From the NCBI RefSeq assembly GCF_023283485.1, contig NZ_JAKILU010000027.1:1-43457 (forward strand): 43,457 bases of DNA, written 5' to 3'. Below are positions 35,288-43,457 of this stretch, piece by piece. The notes beneath the pieces are model-generated. The model saw only the letters and a list, made by a program, of their open reading frames with translations. It was not told the origin of the DNA and did not search any database. The position numbers were made by a program, and so were the translations under genes. Source of the stretch: Shewanella glacialipiscicola. GTDB lineage: Bacteria; Pseudomonadota; Gammaproteobacteria; Enterobacterales; Shewanellaceae. The stretch's first letter is position 1. Each line of letters opens with the position of its first letter.

Positions 35288-36855
35288 GACGTCACACCAA
35301 AATACGCTTTAAGATAATCATCAAAGGCAACCGTACTTTGGGCAGCTTCTAGCTCGGCTTGTTTCTTTAGCGAGCTAGCCGCTTCAGCTTGGTATTGTGC
35401 AATGGTTTCACTGGATAATGGATAATCAACAAAGTATTGATAGTATTGCTGCGCCAATGTCATCACCCACTGACCATGATCTTGTCCTTGGTGGATCACG
35501 TTTTGCAGCACTTGTCCCGATAGCGTTAAATCAGGATTTTCAATCGCTTTACGCCAATGGGCTAAAGCCGCTTGATAATCTGTTTTTTCACCATCGAGTA
35601 ACACAGCTAACGTTTGTAATGAATCGAACAATTGCTCCAACCACGTTTTCAGTGACAGAGTTCCCTCAGCAGTCAATAACTCAAGCCCTGGTTTACGGCC
35701 TTCAAGTACAACAGCTTTAAGATTCGCTCCGAGCCTTGCCTCTTCAGTTGCATCAGACTTAGGTGATTCTGTTAACAAACAATACAACAGGAATAAATCA
35801 AGAAAACGCACTTGCGTCATCTCTATTCCGATAGGGCTAAATGGATTGACATCCAAAGCCCTAACTTCAATGTATTCCACCCCAGCACGCGCTAAGGCTT
35901 CAGATGGCTTCTCACCACTACGTGTTACGCGCTTAGCGCGAATCGGTGAGTAAAACTCGTTTTCAATCTGCAATACGTTGGCATTAAGTTGGCGGTATTC
36001 GCCATCAACTTTAACGCCGATATTAGCAAAGCTTACAGATGGCATTTTGATTGCCGCATTTATGCCAGCCAAATACTCGGGCAAAGAGTTATAACTAATA
36101 TTGAGATCTTCTTGCTCTTTATTGGTGTAGCCTAAATCACTCATACGTAATGACGTGGCATAAGGCAGATATAGTGTGCCCTTGCCGGTCTTTTCAAACT
36201 TGAGATCGGTTTTCTGATTTTTGATAAAAGAGCTGCATAACGCCGGTGAAGCACCAAAAAAATACGGTAGCACCCAGACTAAACGTCGGTAGTTACGGAT
36301 CAAACCAAAATAAGATTCTGAAATAAAATCATCGTAACTTAACTGCTTATCGCTAAGATCATACAAACGTTGCCATAATTCTTGCGATACCGAAAAATTA
36401 AAATGCACCCCAGAGATAATCTGCATCAGGGCGCCATAACGGTAGGTTAAGCCTTTACGATATAACGTTTTCATCATGCCGGTATTTGACGAGCCATAAC
36501 GAGCTACGGGGATCTGCTGCTCATCTTTCACATAACAAGGCATACTCACTGGCCATAAGCGTTGACCATTTAAATTACGTACACTAAAGGCATGGGTTTC
36601 AGTTAACCCACTTAAAAGTTGTTCAACATCGTGATGAACAGGAGTAATAAACTCGAGCAAGGCTTCACTGTAATCAGTGGTAATACGCGAATGCATTAAC
36701 GCCGAGCCTAACACTTTTGGGTGCGGATTTAGGGCTAAATAACCCGATTCATCAATACGTAATGCCTCACGCTCTATCCCACGTAACATACCTAAGAGTG
36801 CTGTGCGCCCGTTGGTGTCTGAGAACTGTTGTACTAATTCATTGAATGACTTCAA
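35284..36855 (-). CDS. gshA: Glutamate-cysteine ligase
   Basis: First enzyme of glutathione synthesis, joining glutamate and cysteine with ATP in the cytoplasm. It is the class I (E. coli-type) enzyme: RGIEREALRID, TTDYSEALLEFITP, ISGVHFNFSVS, and EYIEVRALDVNPFSPIGIE are all conserved. The length of 523 residues is normal. The start is TTG 36855 with AGAGAAG six bases upstream; E. coli gshA also uses TTG. It is followed by an overlapping lipoprotein gene. A long hairpin lies about 58 bases upstream, in what may be the leader. Confidence 0.96.
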   Translation of the reverse strand: MKSFNELVQQFSDTNGRTALLGMLRGIEREALRIDESGYLALNPHPKVLGSALMHSRITTDYSEALLEFITPVHHDVEQLLSGLTETHAFSVRNLNGQRLWPVSMPCYVKDEQQIPVARYGSSNTGMMKTLYRKGLTYRYGALMQIISGVHFNFSVSQELWQRLYDLSDKQLSYDDFISESYFGLIRNYRRLVWVLPYFFGASPALCSSFIKNQKTDLKFEKTGKGTLYLPYATSLRMSDLGYTNKEQEDLNISYNSLPEYLAGINAAIKMPSVSFANIGVKVDGEYRQLNANVLQIENEFYSPIRAKRVTRSGEKPSEALARAGVEYIEVRALDVNPFSPIGIEMTQVRFLDLFLLYCLLTESPKSDATEEARLGANLKAVVLEGRKPGLELLTAEGTLSLKTWLEQLFDSLQTLAVLLDGEKTDYQAALAHWRKAIENPDLTLSGQVLQNVIHQGQDHGQWVMTLAQQYYQYFVDYPLSSETIAQYQAEAASSLKKQAELEAAQSTVAFDDYLKAYFGVTS

Positions 36856-36912
36856 TTTGCGCTTCTCTAATTGGTGATTCGCTATCGCGACAAGGTTAAC
36901 AGTCAGACCTTT

Positions 36913-36948
36913 ATTTTGAGGCTTATCTTACAAGATACGCCTCAAAAT
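36913..36948. repeat. Long imperfect hairpin upstream of gshA
   Basis: ATTTTGAGGC pairs with GCCTCAAAAT, and TATCTT with AAGATA, with one mismatch between them and a two-base centre. This gives a 36-base near-perfect palindrome. There is no clean T run after it, and it sits 58 bases before the gshA start. It may be a leader structure, a protein site, or a weak terminator for transcripts coming from the M16 gene. Confidence 0.6.
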
Positions 36949-37005
36949 AAATCTAAACCTGTCCGTGTGGCAAGCCAAATTCACGCTTTGCATGATTAAA
37001 AATAG

Positions 37006-37036
37006 ACGGTGGTAGCTAATGCTACCACCGTTTTTC
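37006..37036 (-). terminator. Terminator hairpin after the M16 protease gene
   Basis: ACGGTGGTAGC / GCTACCACCGT, perfect 11-bp stem with a 4-base loop, about 85 bases past the stop. In the minus direction CTATTTTTA follows. The plus side has TTTTT, so it could work both ways. Confidence 0.75.
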
Positions 37037-37118
37037 GATGTAAATATCAGTAGAATAGTTGGCAAGTCGCCACTAACAACATACTCGCCTAAACCCTATA
37101 TAAGGGCAAAATAGCTAT

Positions 37119-39953
37119 TTACAATACTAAGGTCTCAATTGGATAACCCATTGTAGCTAAATCCGGTTCAACTTTCGCTTTATCTCCCACCACCAGAATC
37201 ACCATGTCATTGATGTTAAGCTCGGAAGCCGCGAGAGCATTGAGTTCATCTTTTGTGACCGTATTAATGATCTTATCCTGTTGAGTGGTAAAATCCTGAC
37301 TCAATTGGTAGCGTTGGATCATCCGTATAAACCCCGCTTTTTGATATGGCGTTTCATAATCGAGTGCTTGCCCTTGAGAAATCGAATTACGCATAAAAGT
37401 AAGTTCAGTATCTGTCATACCTTGTTGCTGATAAGTACTGATTTCCTTCACAAACTCAGTCAAAGCTTTAGCTGTAACGTCACTACGAACGCTGCTTGTT
37501 CCTACAAAGTATCCCACTTCAGCTCCGCCCGTAAAACGGGTACGGGCGCCATAGGTATAACCTTTGTTTTCACGTAAATTAAGGTTGATACGACTGTTAA
37601 ATGCGCCACCTAACGGGTAGTTCATCAGGTAAGATTTAAAGTAATTTCCAGTAGCATCATAGGGCAATGCGCGCTTAGCAATATTGATTACCGATTGCGC
37701 TGCCCCCGGTTTATCAATTAAATAAATAGTACCGCCTTTTAATGCCGGAAAAGGGTTAAGTGGCGGAACAACGGCAGCGTTTCCTTGCCACTGACTGAGT
37801 CCGTCCAACTTAGGCAGTAATACAGATTCTGGCAAATTGGCGACTGTGACTACTTTAGCGTTGGCGCCTTGATATTGCAGGGTATAAAACCCTTTAACAT
37901 CAGCTAAAGTGAGCGCAGCAACAGAATCAAGTGTTCCTATATCGCTTATGCCTAACGCATTATCTTTGCCATATAGCAAGAAAGATAGCGCGGCGTCAGC
38001 AAGATAACTCGGTTCAGACTGCATGCTTTGGATCTGCTGTAATAGCTGCTGCTTTACTCGCGCAAAGTCTGCATCTGTAAATGCTGGCTGAAACAACTTT
38101 TCTTCCATAATCGCCAACGTCTCATCTAAATGAGCCGTCAAAGCCGATATTTTAATCACGCTTTGGTATTCAGATGCACTGAAATCGACCGTGCTACCCA
38201 ACATTTCTAAGGCTTGTGAGAGTGCTTCACTACTGTGTTTTTGGCTCGATTCATTGAGCATTTCTGCGGTCAATAATGCTAAGCCCGCTTTTTCTACGGG
38301 GACGAGTCGATGGCCACCATTAAAATACACAATCAGCTCAACCGTTGGCGTTTCAGTACTTTGAGTGCCCATCACTTCGATGCCATTTTTTAACTTTTCA
38401 GTCCAAATCTTAGGAACTTTGAGCACAGGTGCTACGCCAGATGCGGGCATTTTAGTCCGGTCAAAACTTGAAACCAATTTAGACGTTGGTAAATCTCCCT
38501 CAACCGCCGTTTGGGCAATCGGTAAAGTTGTCGGTGTAAAGTTATCGGCATGGGCAATGAGTGACATCATTCCCTGCGGCACCACACTCATGACTACCAT
38601 AGGTTTATCTTTGATGTACTGCTTGAACACGCGCATCACATCGTCTTTAGTGACCTTGGCATAACGATTCAAATCTGCGGCAATCATATTGGGATTGCCC
38701 GACAAAATTTGGTTTGACGCTAAGGTCGATACTTTGCCGGAGACACTTTGCAGGCTAAAAATGGTATCAGCCTCAAACTGCACTTTTACTTTTTGTAGAT
38801 CAGCATCAGTGACGCCGCGTTGCTCAAACTCATTAATAGAGGCAAGAATACGCTGCTCAAGATCAACCAACTTGCCCCCGTTTTCAGGATTAGCTAGCGC
38901 ATAAATCGACATCTGACATGCAAGCTCTTGGCAAGGGTGGCTGACATTGGCCTGCACCGCATAACCATCCTTAACTAAGTTTTTGTATAACAACGAGGTC
39001 TTGCCGCCACCTAAAATGTTCGCGAGTAGATCGAGCGCGGCTTCATCGGGGTGTCTAGCGTATACGGTAGGAAAACCAATACGAATCAAGGGCAAATGCA
39101 CTTGATCTTCCATGGAGATATAGCGCGTTTTGTCTAAGTTAACCAGCGCTTTTTGCTCTAAAGAGACTTCAGGGCCACGGGGGATTTCACCAAAATACTG
39201 ATTAACCCAGGCTAGGGTCTGCATTTCGTCAAAATCACCACCGATAGTAAGCGTGGCATTATTAGGGCCATACCAACGCTGGAAAAAATGTTTTACATCA
39301 TCAACGCTGGCACGCTCAAGATCATCTGGCCATCCGATAACAGGCCAAGAATATGGATGTCCAACCGGGTATAAAGCTTGACTAAAACGTTCACTCATTC
39401 GGCTATAGGGCTGGTTATCAATACGTTGCGCACGCTCGTTTTTGACCGTCTCGCGCTGCACTTCAAATTTTTCACTCGTCAATGCGGGTAATAAAAAGCC
39501 CATACGGTCCGACTCTAACCACAACATTTTTTCTAGTTGATTGCTGGGTACTGTCTCAAAATAATTGGTTCTGTCGGTATTTGTCGAGCCGTTTAAAGTG
39601 CCACCGGCCTCGGTCACCACTTCAAAATGTTGCTCATCGGCAACGTGCTGTGAGCCTTGAAACATCATGTGTTCAAATAAATGTGCAAAACCTGAACGGC
39701 CCGCTAATTCTCGCGCAGAACCCACATGATAGGTCACGTCAACATGTACTAATGGATCAGAATCATCTTGATGCAAAATAACCGTTAAGCCGTTAGCTAA
39801 TTGATACTTTTTGTAGGGGATACCTACTTGCGAATCAGTCAATTGCACAGTTTCAATAAGTGTGACGCCTGCAGGTAAATTGGCGGTTGTCGTTTCAGAT
39901 GCGCAACCCGAGAGCGCGGCAGAAATTGCCAGCGCTAATATCCATTTTTTCAA
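37119..39953 (-). CDS. M16-family zinc protease, two-domain lipoprotein
   Basis: 944-residue pitrilysin-like peptidase. The lipoprotein signal ends at LSGC (Cys17), so it faces the periplasm or outer membrane. The N-terminal M16 domain has the inverted zinc motif HLFEH (His91, Glu94, His95), with a downstream ETVKNERAQR giving the third ligand. The second M16 half, from about residue 510, lacks HxxEH, as usual for the inactive partner; it keeps NLRENKGYTYGARTRF near the end. The start is TTG 39953 with GAGGGG seven bases upstream; the nearby ATG is out of frame. It is monocistronic. The substrate is unknown. Confidence 0.92.
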   Translation of the reverse strand: MKKWILALAISAALSGCASETTTANLPAGVTLIETVQLTDSQVGIPYKKYQLANGLTVILHQDDSDPLVHVDVTYHVGSARELAGRSGFAHLFEHMMFQGSQHVADEQHFEVVTEAGGTLNGSTNTDRTNYFETVPSNQLEKMLWLESDRMGFLLPALTSEKFEVQRETVKNERAQRIDNQPYSRMSERFSQALYPVGHPYSWPVIGWPDDLERASVDDVKHFFQRWYGPNNATLTIGGDFDEMQTLAWVNQYFGEIPRGPEVSLEQKALVNLDKTRYISMEDQVHLPLIRIGFPTVYARHPDEAALDLLANILGGGKTSLLYKNLVKDGYAVQANVSHPCQELACQMSIYALANPENGGKLVDLEQRILASINEFEQRGVTDADLQKVKVQFEADTIFSLQSVSGKVSTLASNQILSGNPNMIAADLNRYAKVTKDDVMRVFKQYIKDKPMVVMSVVPQGMMSLIAHADNFTPTTLPIAQTAVEGDLPTSKLVSSFDRTKMPASGVAPVLKVPKIWTEKLKNGIEVMGTQSTETPTVELIVYFNGGHRLVPVEKAGLALLTAEMLNESSQKHSSEALSQALEMLGSTVDFSASEYQSVIKISALTAHLDETLAIMEEKLFQPAFTDADFARVKQQLLQQIQSMQSEPSYLADAALSFLLYGKDNALGISDIGTLDSVAALTLADVKGFYTLQYQGANAKVVTVANLPESVLLPKLDGLSQWQGNAAVVPPLNPFPALKGGTIYLIDKPGAAQSVINIAKRALPYDATGNYFKSYLMNYPLGGAFNSRINLNLRENKGYTYGARTRFTGGAEVGYFVGTSSVRSDVTAKALTEFVKEISTYQQQGMTDTELTFMRNSISQGQALDYETPYQKAGFIRMIQRYQLSQDFTTQQDKIINTVTKDELNALAASELNINDMVILVVGDKAKVEPDLATMGYPIETLVL

Positions 39954-40202
39954 AACATTCCCCTCTTACATCAATAGATAAAAATGCAGCCCACTGGTTA
40001 GCGCGCTGCATTAAGTCATCCCATGGCTAAAATAGAGTGCCTAAACCTAACAAAATGTGGCTGATTCTAAAGTGCAGCTTAGTGATTAAGCGTTTAAATT
40101 AAGACTGGCAAAATAAGCACTAAGTTCCTATCTATACAGCAAATTATGCTCAAATAGCAAAAATTCTCTTAGCCAAAGACTGAGAGTCTCACCATAGCGT
40201 TA

Positions 40203-40628
40203 TCATGTAAGCCATTGCAATACGGCTGCAGCAATAATCAAGTAACGAATTGTTTTACCGATTAACATCATCAATATCGATGGGATAAGCGGTAACTTCA
40301 ACCAACCCGCTAATAAACAGAGCACATCACCGATAACAGGCGCCCATGAAAGTAACAGTGCCCATACGCCGTAATGCTCAATTAAGGCAAGACCCTTAGT
40401 GTGCTTACCCGAGCTTAACTCCGCGGGTGTTTTAGCAAGACGAGCTAAATGGCCTATATAGAAACTTGTCATCGCGCCTAAAGTGTTACCTATGCTCGCC
40501 GTGATGACCAGCGCACCCCATGCTTCGGGGGAATTGCTTAATAGCGCGATGAGTAATACTTCAGATCCTCCCGGTAACAAAGTGGCTGCTAAAAAAGCGC
40601 CAGAAAACATGATACCCAACTCAGCCAT
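40203..40628 (-). CDS. YqaA-family small membrane protein (VTT/DedA-like)
   Basis: 141-residue inner-membrane protein with about four hydrophobic segments. The pattern FLAATLLPGGSEVLL near the N-terminus, then ASIGNTLGAMTSFYIGHLA, and SWAPVIGDVLCLLAGWLKLP are those of the YqaA branch of the SNARE-associated/VTT domain family. The DedA relatives are linked to lipid scrambling or proton-motive-force maintenance; no role is proven for YqaA. The gene has a weak ribosome site. It stands alone upstream of the M16 gene, about 250 bases apart. Confidence 0.9.
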   Translation of the reverse strand: MAELGIMFSGAFLAATLLPGGSEVLLIALLSNSPEAWGALVITASIGNTLGAMTSFYIGHLARLAKTPAELSSGKHTKGLALIEHYGVWALLLSWAPVIGDVLCLLAGWLKLPLIPSILMMLIGKTIRYLIIAAAVLQWLT

Positions 40629-40919
40629 AATCTTTACTCAATGATAAATAAGTCTTTTTAAATCATATTTAAGTGTTTTTAAAATATATTAACCAGATTT
40701 TTAAATTAATATTTTTACAACAAACTCACTTATGACAATAAGTTATAAGAAAATCGGTTTGTTATCACCCTAGCTCAGTCGATACAATGGGCTAACTATG
40801 GCAGTCAATGACAATGCGCATGATAAAGAGCATGTTAAAAACAAGCTCAACTCGTTGAATACGAATCCTATCATCACAGGTCTATTGGCTCACACTTAAT
40901 TTATTTTTCTGGAATATGC

Positions 40920-42173
40920 ATGATCCTTCAAACCATTAGCCGCATTCCGTTTTGGCAAAAAGTCTTAGCTGGTTTTATCTTAGGTGCACTCGTTGGCGTC
41001 ATTTTAGGTGATGCAGCAATCGTACTAAAGCCATTGGGCGATCTGTTTATTGGTGCCATTAAAATGTTGGTCGCACCTTTGGTATTCTGTGCCATTGTCG
41101 TCAGCATTATTTCACTCGGCTCACAAACTAGCTTAAAACGTCTCAGCCTTAAAACCTTAGGTATGTTCATGCTAACCGGCACAATTGCCTCTCTGATTGG
41201 CTTAGCTGTAGGCTCAATGATCGACATGGGTGGCACGATGCAACTCACGGCGACAGAGGTGCGCGAACGCAATATACCTGGCTTTGCACAAGTGTTACTG
41301 GACATGATCCCAGTGAATCCTTTCGCATCACTGGCCGAAGGTAAGGTACTACAAATTATTGTATTCGCTGCTTTAGTCGGTATCGCAATTAATAAAGTTG
41401 GCGAGAAAGCTGAACCGTTAAAACGTACTATCGAAGCGGGCGCAGAAGTCATGTTCCAATTAACCCGAATGGTATTAAAACTGACCCCTATCGGAGTGTT
41501 TGGCCTAATGGCATGGGTAGTAGGTGAATACGGTTTATCGACTTTACTGCCTTTAGGCAAGTTCATTGGCGCAATCTACATTGCAGCCTTTATCCATATC
41601 ATCTTCGTTTACGGTGGTTTAGTAAAATTTGTTGGTGGTTTAAGCCCTGTGCAATTTTTCCGCAAAGCTATGCCGGCGCAGTTAGTCGCCTTTAGTACCT
41701 CTTCAAGTTTCGGAACTTTACCTGCTAGCACTCGCGCAGTAGAAACTATGGGCGTATCAAAACGTTATAGCGCTTTTGTTATGCCATTAGGTGCCACGAT
41801 GAACATGGACGGTTGTGGAGGCATTTACCCTGCGATTGCCGCTATCTTCATCGCGCAAATTTATAATATTCCACTCGATACGCTCGACTATGTAATGATT
41901 GCCGTTACTGCAACAGTAGCTTCAATTGGTACCGCTGGTGTGCCAGGAAGTGCGATGGTGATGTTAACTGTAACCTTGGGCGTAATTGGTCTGCCACTTG
42001 AAGGTATTGCCTTTATCGCCGCAATTGACCGTATTATCGATATGATCCGCACGGCAACTAACGTAACGGGTGATATGATGACTGCAGTAGTGATCGGTAA
42101 GTCTGAGAATGAACTGGATGAAGCGCAGTTTTATTCAAATGATGCGCAAGACGTAACACCTGTGAATTCGTAA
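40920..42173 (+). CDS. Dicarboxylate/amino acid:cation symporter (DAACS)
   Basis: Inner-membrane glutamate- or dicarboxylate-type sodium or proton symporter. The family signatures are intact: the serine-rich hairpin FSTSSSFGTLPASTR, the MPLGATMNMDGCGG motif (NMDG binding sodium), and ASIGTAGVPGSAMVMLT. Eight membrane helices and two re-entrant loops are expected over 417 residues. The ATG has GGA seven bases upstream. It has its own terminator. GltP, GltS-like and DctA members cannot be separated by eye, so I give no symbol. Confidence 0.92.
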   Translation: MILQTISRIPFWQKVLAGFILGALVGVILGDAAIVLKPLGDLFIGAIKMLVAPLVFCAIVVSIISLGSQTSLKRLSLKTLGMFMLTGTIASLIGLAVGSMIDMGGTMQLTATEVRERNIPGFAQVLLDMIPVNPFASLAEGKVLQIIVFAALVGIAINKVGEKAEPLKRTIEAGAEVMFQLTRMVLKLTPIGVFGLMAWVVGEYGLSTLLPLGKFIGAIYIAAFIHIIFVYGGLVKFVGGLSPVQFFRKAMPAQLVAFSTSSSFGTLPASTRAVETMGVSKRYSAFVMPLGATMNMDGCGGIYPAIAAIFIAQIYNIPLDTLDYVMIAVTATVASIGTAGVPGSAMVMLTVTLGVIGLPLEGIAFIAAIDRIIDMIRTATNVTGDMMTAVVIGKSENELDEAQFYSNDAQDVTPVNS

Positions 42174-42206
42174 TCATAGCGGTCGGCAGATCACTAACAT
42201 AACAAC

Positions 42207-42229
42207 AGACCGCTTCGGCGGTCTTTTAT
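42207..42229 (+). terminator. Rho-independent terminator of the DAACS symporter gene
   Basis: AGACCGC-TTCG-GCGGTCT with a UUCG tetraloop and TTTTA following, about 35 bases after the stop. Confidence 0.9.
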
Positions 42230-42441
42230 AAACCAGTAATAAAAAATCTATTAATAAATACACTAATGCCGAATAAAATCTCTTTGTCAGTCAGCCAAAA
42301 ATAAAAGCCTTATTCATCCATACCGCTACTGGCTAACCATCTCAGATCACAGCTGCTCTCTACTTGCTAAAATAAGTTACTCAAATAAGATCAAACTGTT
42401 AGACTCTAAATTATCACAACTCATCCATTAGCAGCATTTAA

Positions 42442-42609
42442 ATGACTAGACTATTCCTTATCCCGCTGATCTTGTGTCTGTTTTGGGTATTTTTTTTAAA
42501 AGCGAATAAACTCACGCTAAAGCAAGGCAAACAAGGTTTTATTTACATTATCGGCATCAGTGGCGGGCTAATTTTAATCCTCACGGTATTATTGTTACTA
42601 ACCGCTTAG
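42442..42609 (+). CDS. Small two-helix membrane peptide, unknown function
   Basis: A 55-codon frame from ATG to TAG encodes MTRLFLIPLILCLFWVFFLK, a short basic turn (ANKLTLKQGKQG), and a second hydrophobic helix. The regular helix-turn-helix layout with positive residues in the loop looks like a real small membrane protein. No clear ribosome site is seen, and no family is recognised. Confidence 0.5.
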   Translation: MTRLFLIPLILCLFWVFFLKANKLTLKQGKQGFIYIIGISGGLILILTVLLLLTA

Positions 42610-43074
42610 CCCCTGTAATAGTATTGTCTCGCTCGTAGACGCCTTCCCGTTGATCCAATCTAACCTTATTTTCGAGCGGTCAGCAGTCAGTCAATCTTAA
42701 GAACTCACGCTGTTAGTCTAATGAACGCCAACAACGCAGTAGTAAACGACATTTCTGAATAAGCTCAACAGGAAAAACGTACATAAAAATACATTATCCT
42801 ACTTTGTTTCATTTCAATGAGGCTCATTCTTGTACTGCCGCTTAAAGTTAGTAGCACCAGTGTCAATTATTCAGTCACAAGCGATTTAGTAAAGACAATC
42901 ATAATTTAGCATAATTTCTATACAAATGAATAAGTTACAACAAAAACCGTGAGCAACGAGAGGCATACGACTTAGGGCTAACAGTATTAATCTATCTCTT
43001 TTCCGCGGTCTGCCTTGCAACCAAAGCTATCATGACTCCTTTTACCAATAATGATTATCGGTATCAACACCCCG
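42610..43074. other. Gene-poor stretch
   Basis: No credible gene, RNA or repeat seen in this 465-base stretch. It lies ahead of a transposase relic and may include further decayed element sequence that I cannot recognise. Confidence 0.5.
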
Positions 43075-43269
43075 ACTAAATTTCCACCGCATATCTTTTG
43101 GATGATATGCAGTTATCATTATGGACGGTGCTGGTTGGCAAATAGGTACTTCGACGGTTATAACGATATCGTTGAGCAGTGTTGCGATGCTTGGAATACG
43201 TATATTCAGTGCAAGGACGGGGTAGAAAGTTTTTACACACGAGACTGGGCTAACATGAGCAGAGTCTAA
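43075..43269 (+). pseudogene. C-terminal relic of an IS630-family transposase
   Basis: The residues LANRYFDGYNDIVEQCCDAW, followed by N and, after a gap, TRDWANMSRV before a TAA, resemble the C-terminus of IS630-family DDE transposases (motif DIV..CCDAWN...RDWA). The upstream part is degraded: the expected NPVEN-W motif reads HIFWMICSYH. Only about 60 residues remain. The 72-codon frame from 43051 is not a gene in its own right. Confidence 0.7.
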
Positions 43270-43386
43270 TGCGGATTAATATAAGCCAAAATATGACACA
43301 CATGATGAGCATTATGGGAGGAACAAGGAAGGATAAAAACGTAACTGTTGGCGTAAAAAATGTTATTTCTGCCAAATTGCAGACGT

Positions 43387-43417
43387 AAAAAAGCCAGCTT
43401 ATTCAGCTGGCTTTTTT
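43387..43417 (-). terminator. Strong terminator at the right edge
   Basis: AAAAAAGCCAGCT / AGCTGGCTTTTTT with a 5-base loop. In the minus direction it directly follows the stop of the partial gene at 43416 and is followed by a T run. Confidence 0.88.
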
Positions 43418-43457
43418 ACATCTCATCGAGATAATTAGGCGCTTGGCGATGACCTAC
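43416..43457 (-). CDS. C-terminal tail of a minus-strand gene (partial)
   Basis: Reading inward from the window edge on the minus strand gives VGHRQAPNYLDEM and then TAA at 43416-43418, overlapping the base of a strong terminator. The stop-then-terminator layout supports a real gene end. Too little is visible to assign a family. Confidence 0.55.
   Translation of the reverse strand, partial: VGHRQAPNYLDEM

Noticed and set aside
43051..43269. 72-codon frame as a novel small protein
   Set aside because: The residues resemble the end of IS630-type transposases, so a relic is more likely.
1..43457. CRISPR array, prophage, defence island, integron or plasmid origin
   Set aside because: No regularly spaced repeats, phage structural genes, integrase, replication gene or tRNA attachment site was seen.

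Overview
The gene content and protein sequences point to a marine or aquatic gammaproteobacterium close to Shewanella. The chain murJ-ribF-ileS-lspA-fkpB-ispH lies divergent to rpsT. Other indicators are a DUF3545-type small protein, HlyU, NhaD, tal-pgi and two sites that match the HexR motif known from Shewanella. The window is ordinary chromosome with one decayed mobile-element region and a short relic-bearing stretch at the right edge.

Layout. 1-1548: the tail of an unidentified plus-strand gene, then minor pilins pilW and pilV (minus). 1703-9082: minus-strand essential gene cluster for lipoprotein signal peptidase, isoleucyl-tRNA synthetase, flavin synthesis, lipid II flipping and isoprenoids. 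9261-9647: rpsT with promoter, UUG start and terminator. 9665-12341: hlyU, a secreted or lipid-anchored M28 peptidase, and yaaA. 12394-20925: alanine/sodium symporter, phosphoketolase (xfp), OmpA and tal-pgi. A perfect CRP-type palindrome and a perfect HexR-type palindrome precede xfp, and a one-mismatch HexR-type site precedes tal. Together these suggest coordinated control of xylulose-5-P/fructose-6-P flux. 20950-24037: nhaD lies between two inverted, internally deleted IS4-family relics. 24192-28646: DUF3545 protein, hemerythrin-like protein, and a vWA lipoprotein/ECF sigma/putative anti-sigma operon. 28878-36855: DauA-type SulP transporter, purE-purK, GAF-GGDEF protein, SLT lipoprotein, and gshA with an overlapping small lipoprotein. 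37119-42173: M16 protease, YqaA-type membrane protein, and a DAACS symporter. 42230-43457: mostly non-coding, with a 55-residue membrane peptide, an IS630-type transposase relic, and the tail of a minus-strand gene after a strong terminator.

No CRISPR array, prophage, defence island or tRNA/rRNA gene was recognised. The most notable items are the HexR-type sites linking xfp to tal-pgi, the IS4-relic-bracketed nhaD with signs that the insertions broke terminators, and a pilW whose C-terminus looks shortened at the left edge. No clearly novel multi-gene system was found.
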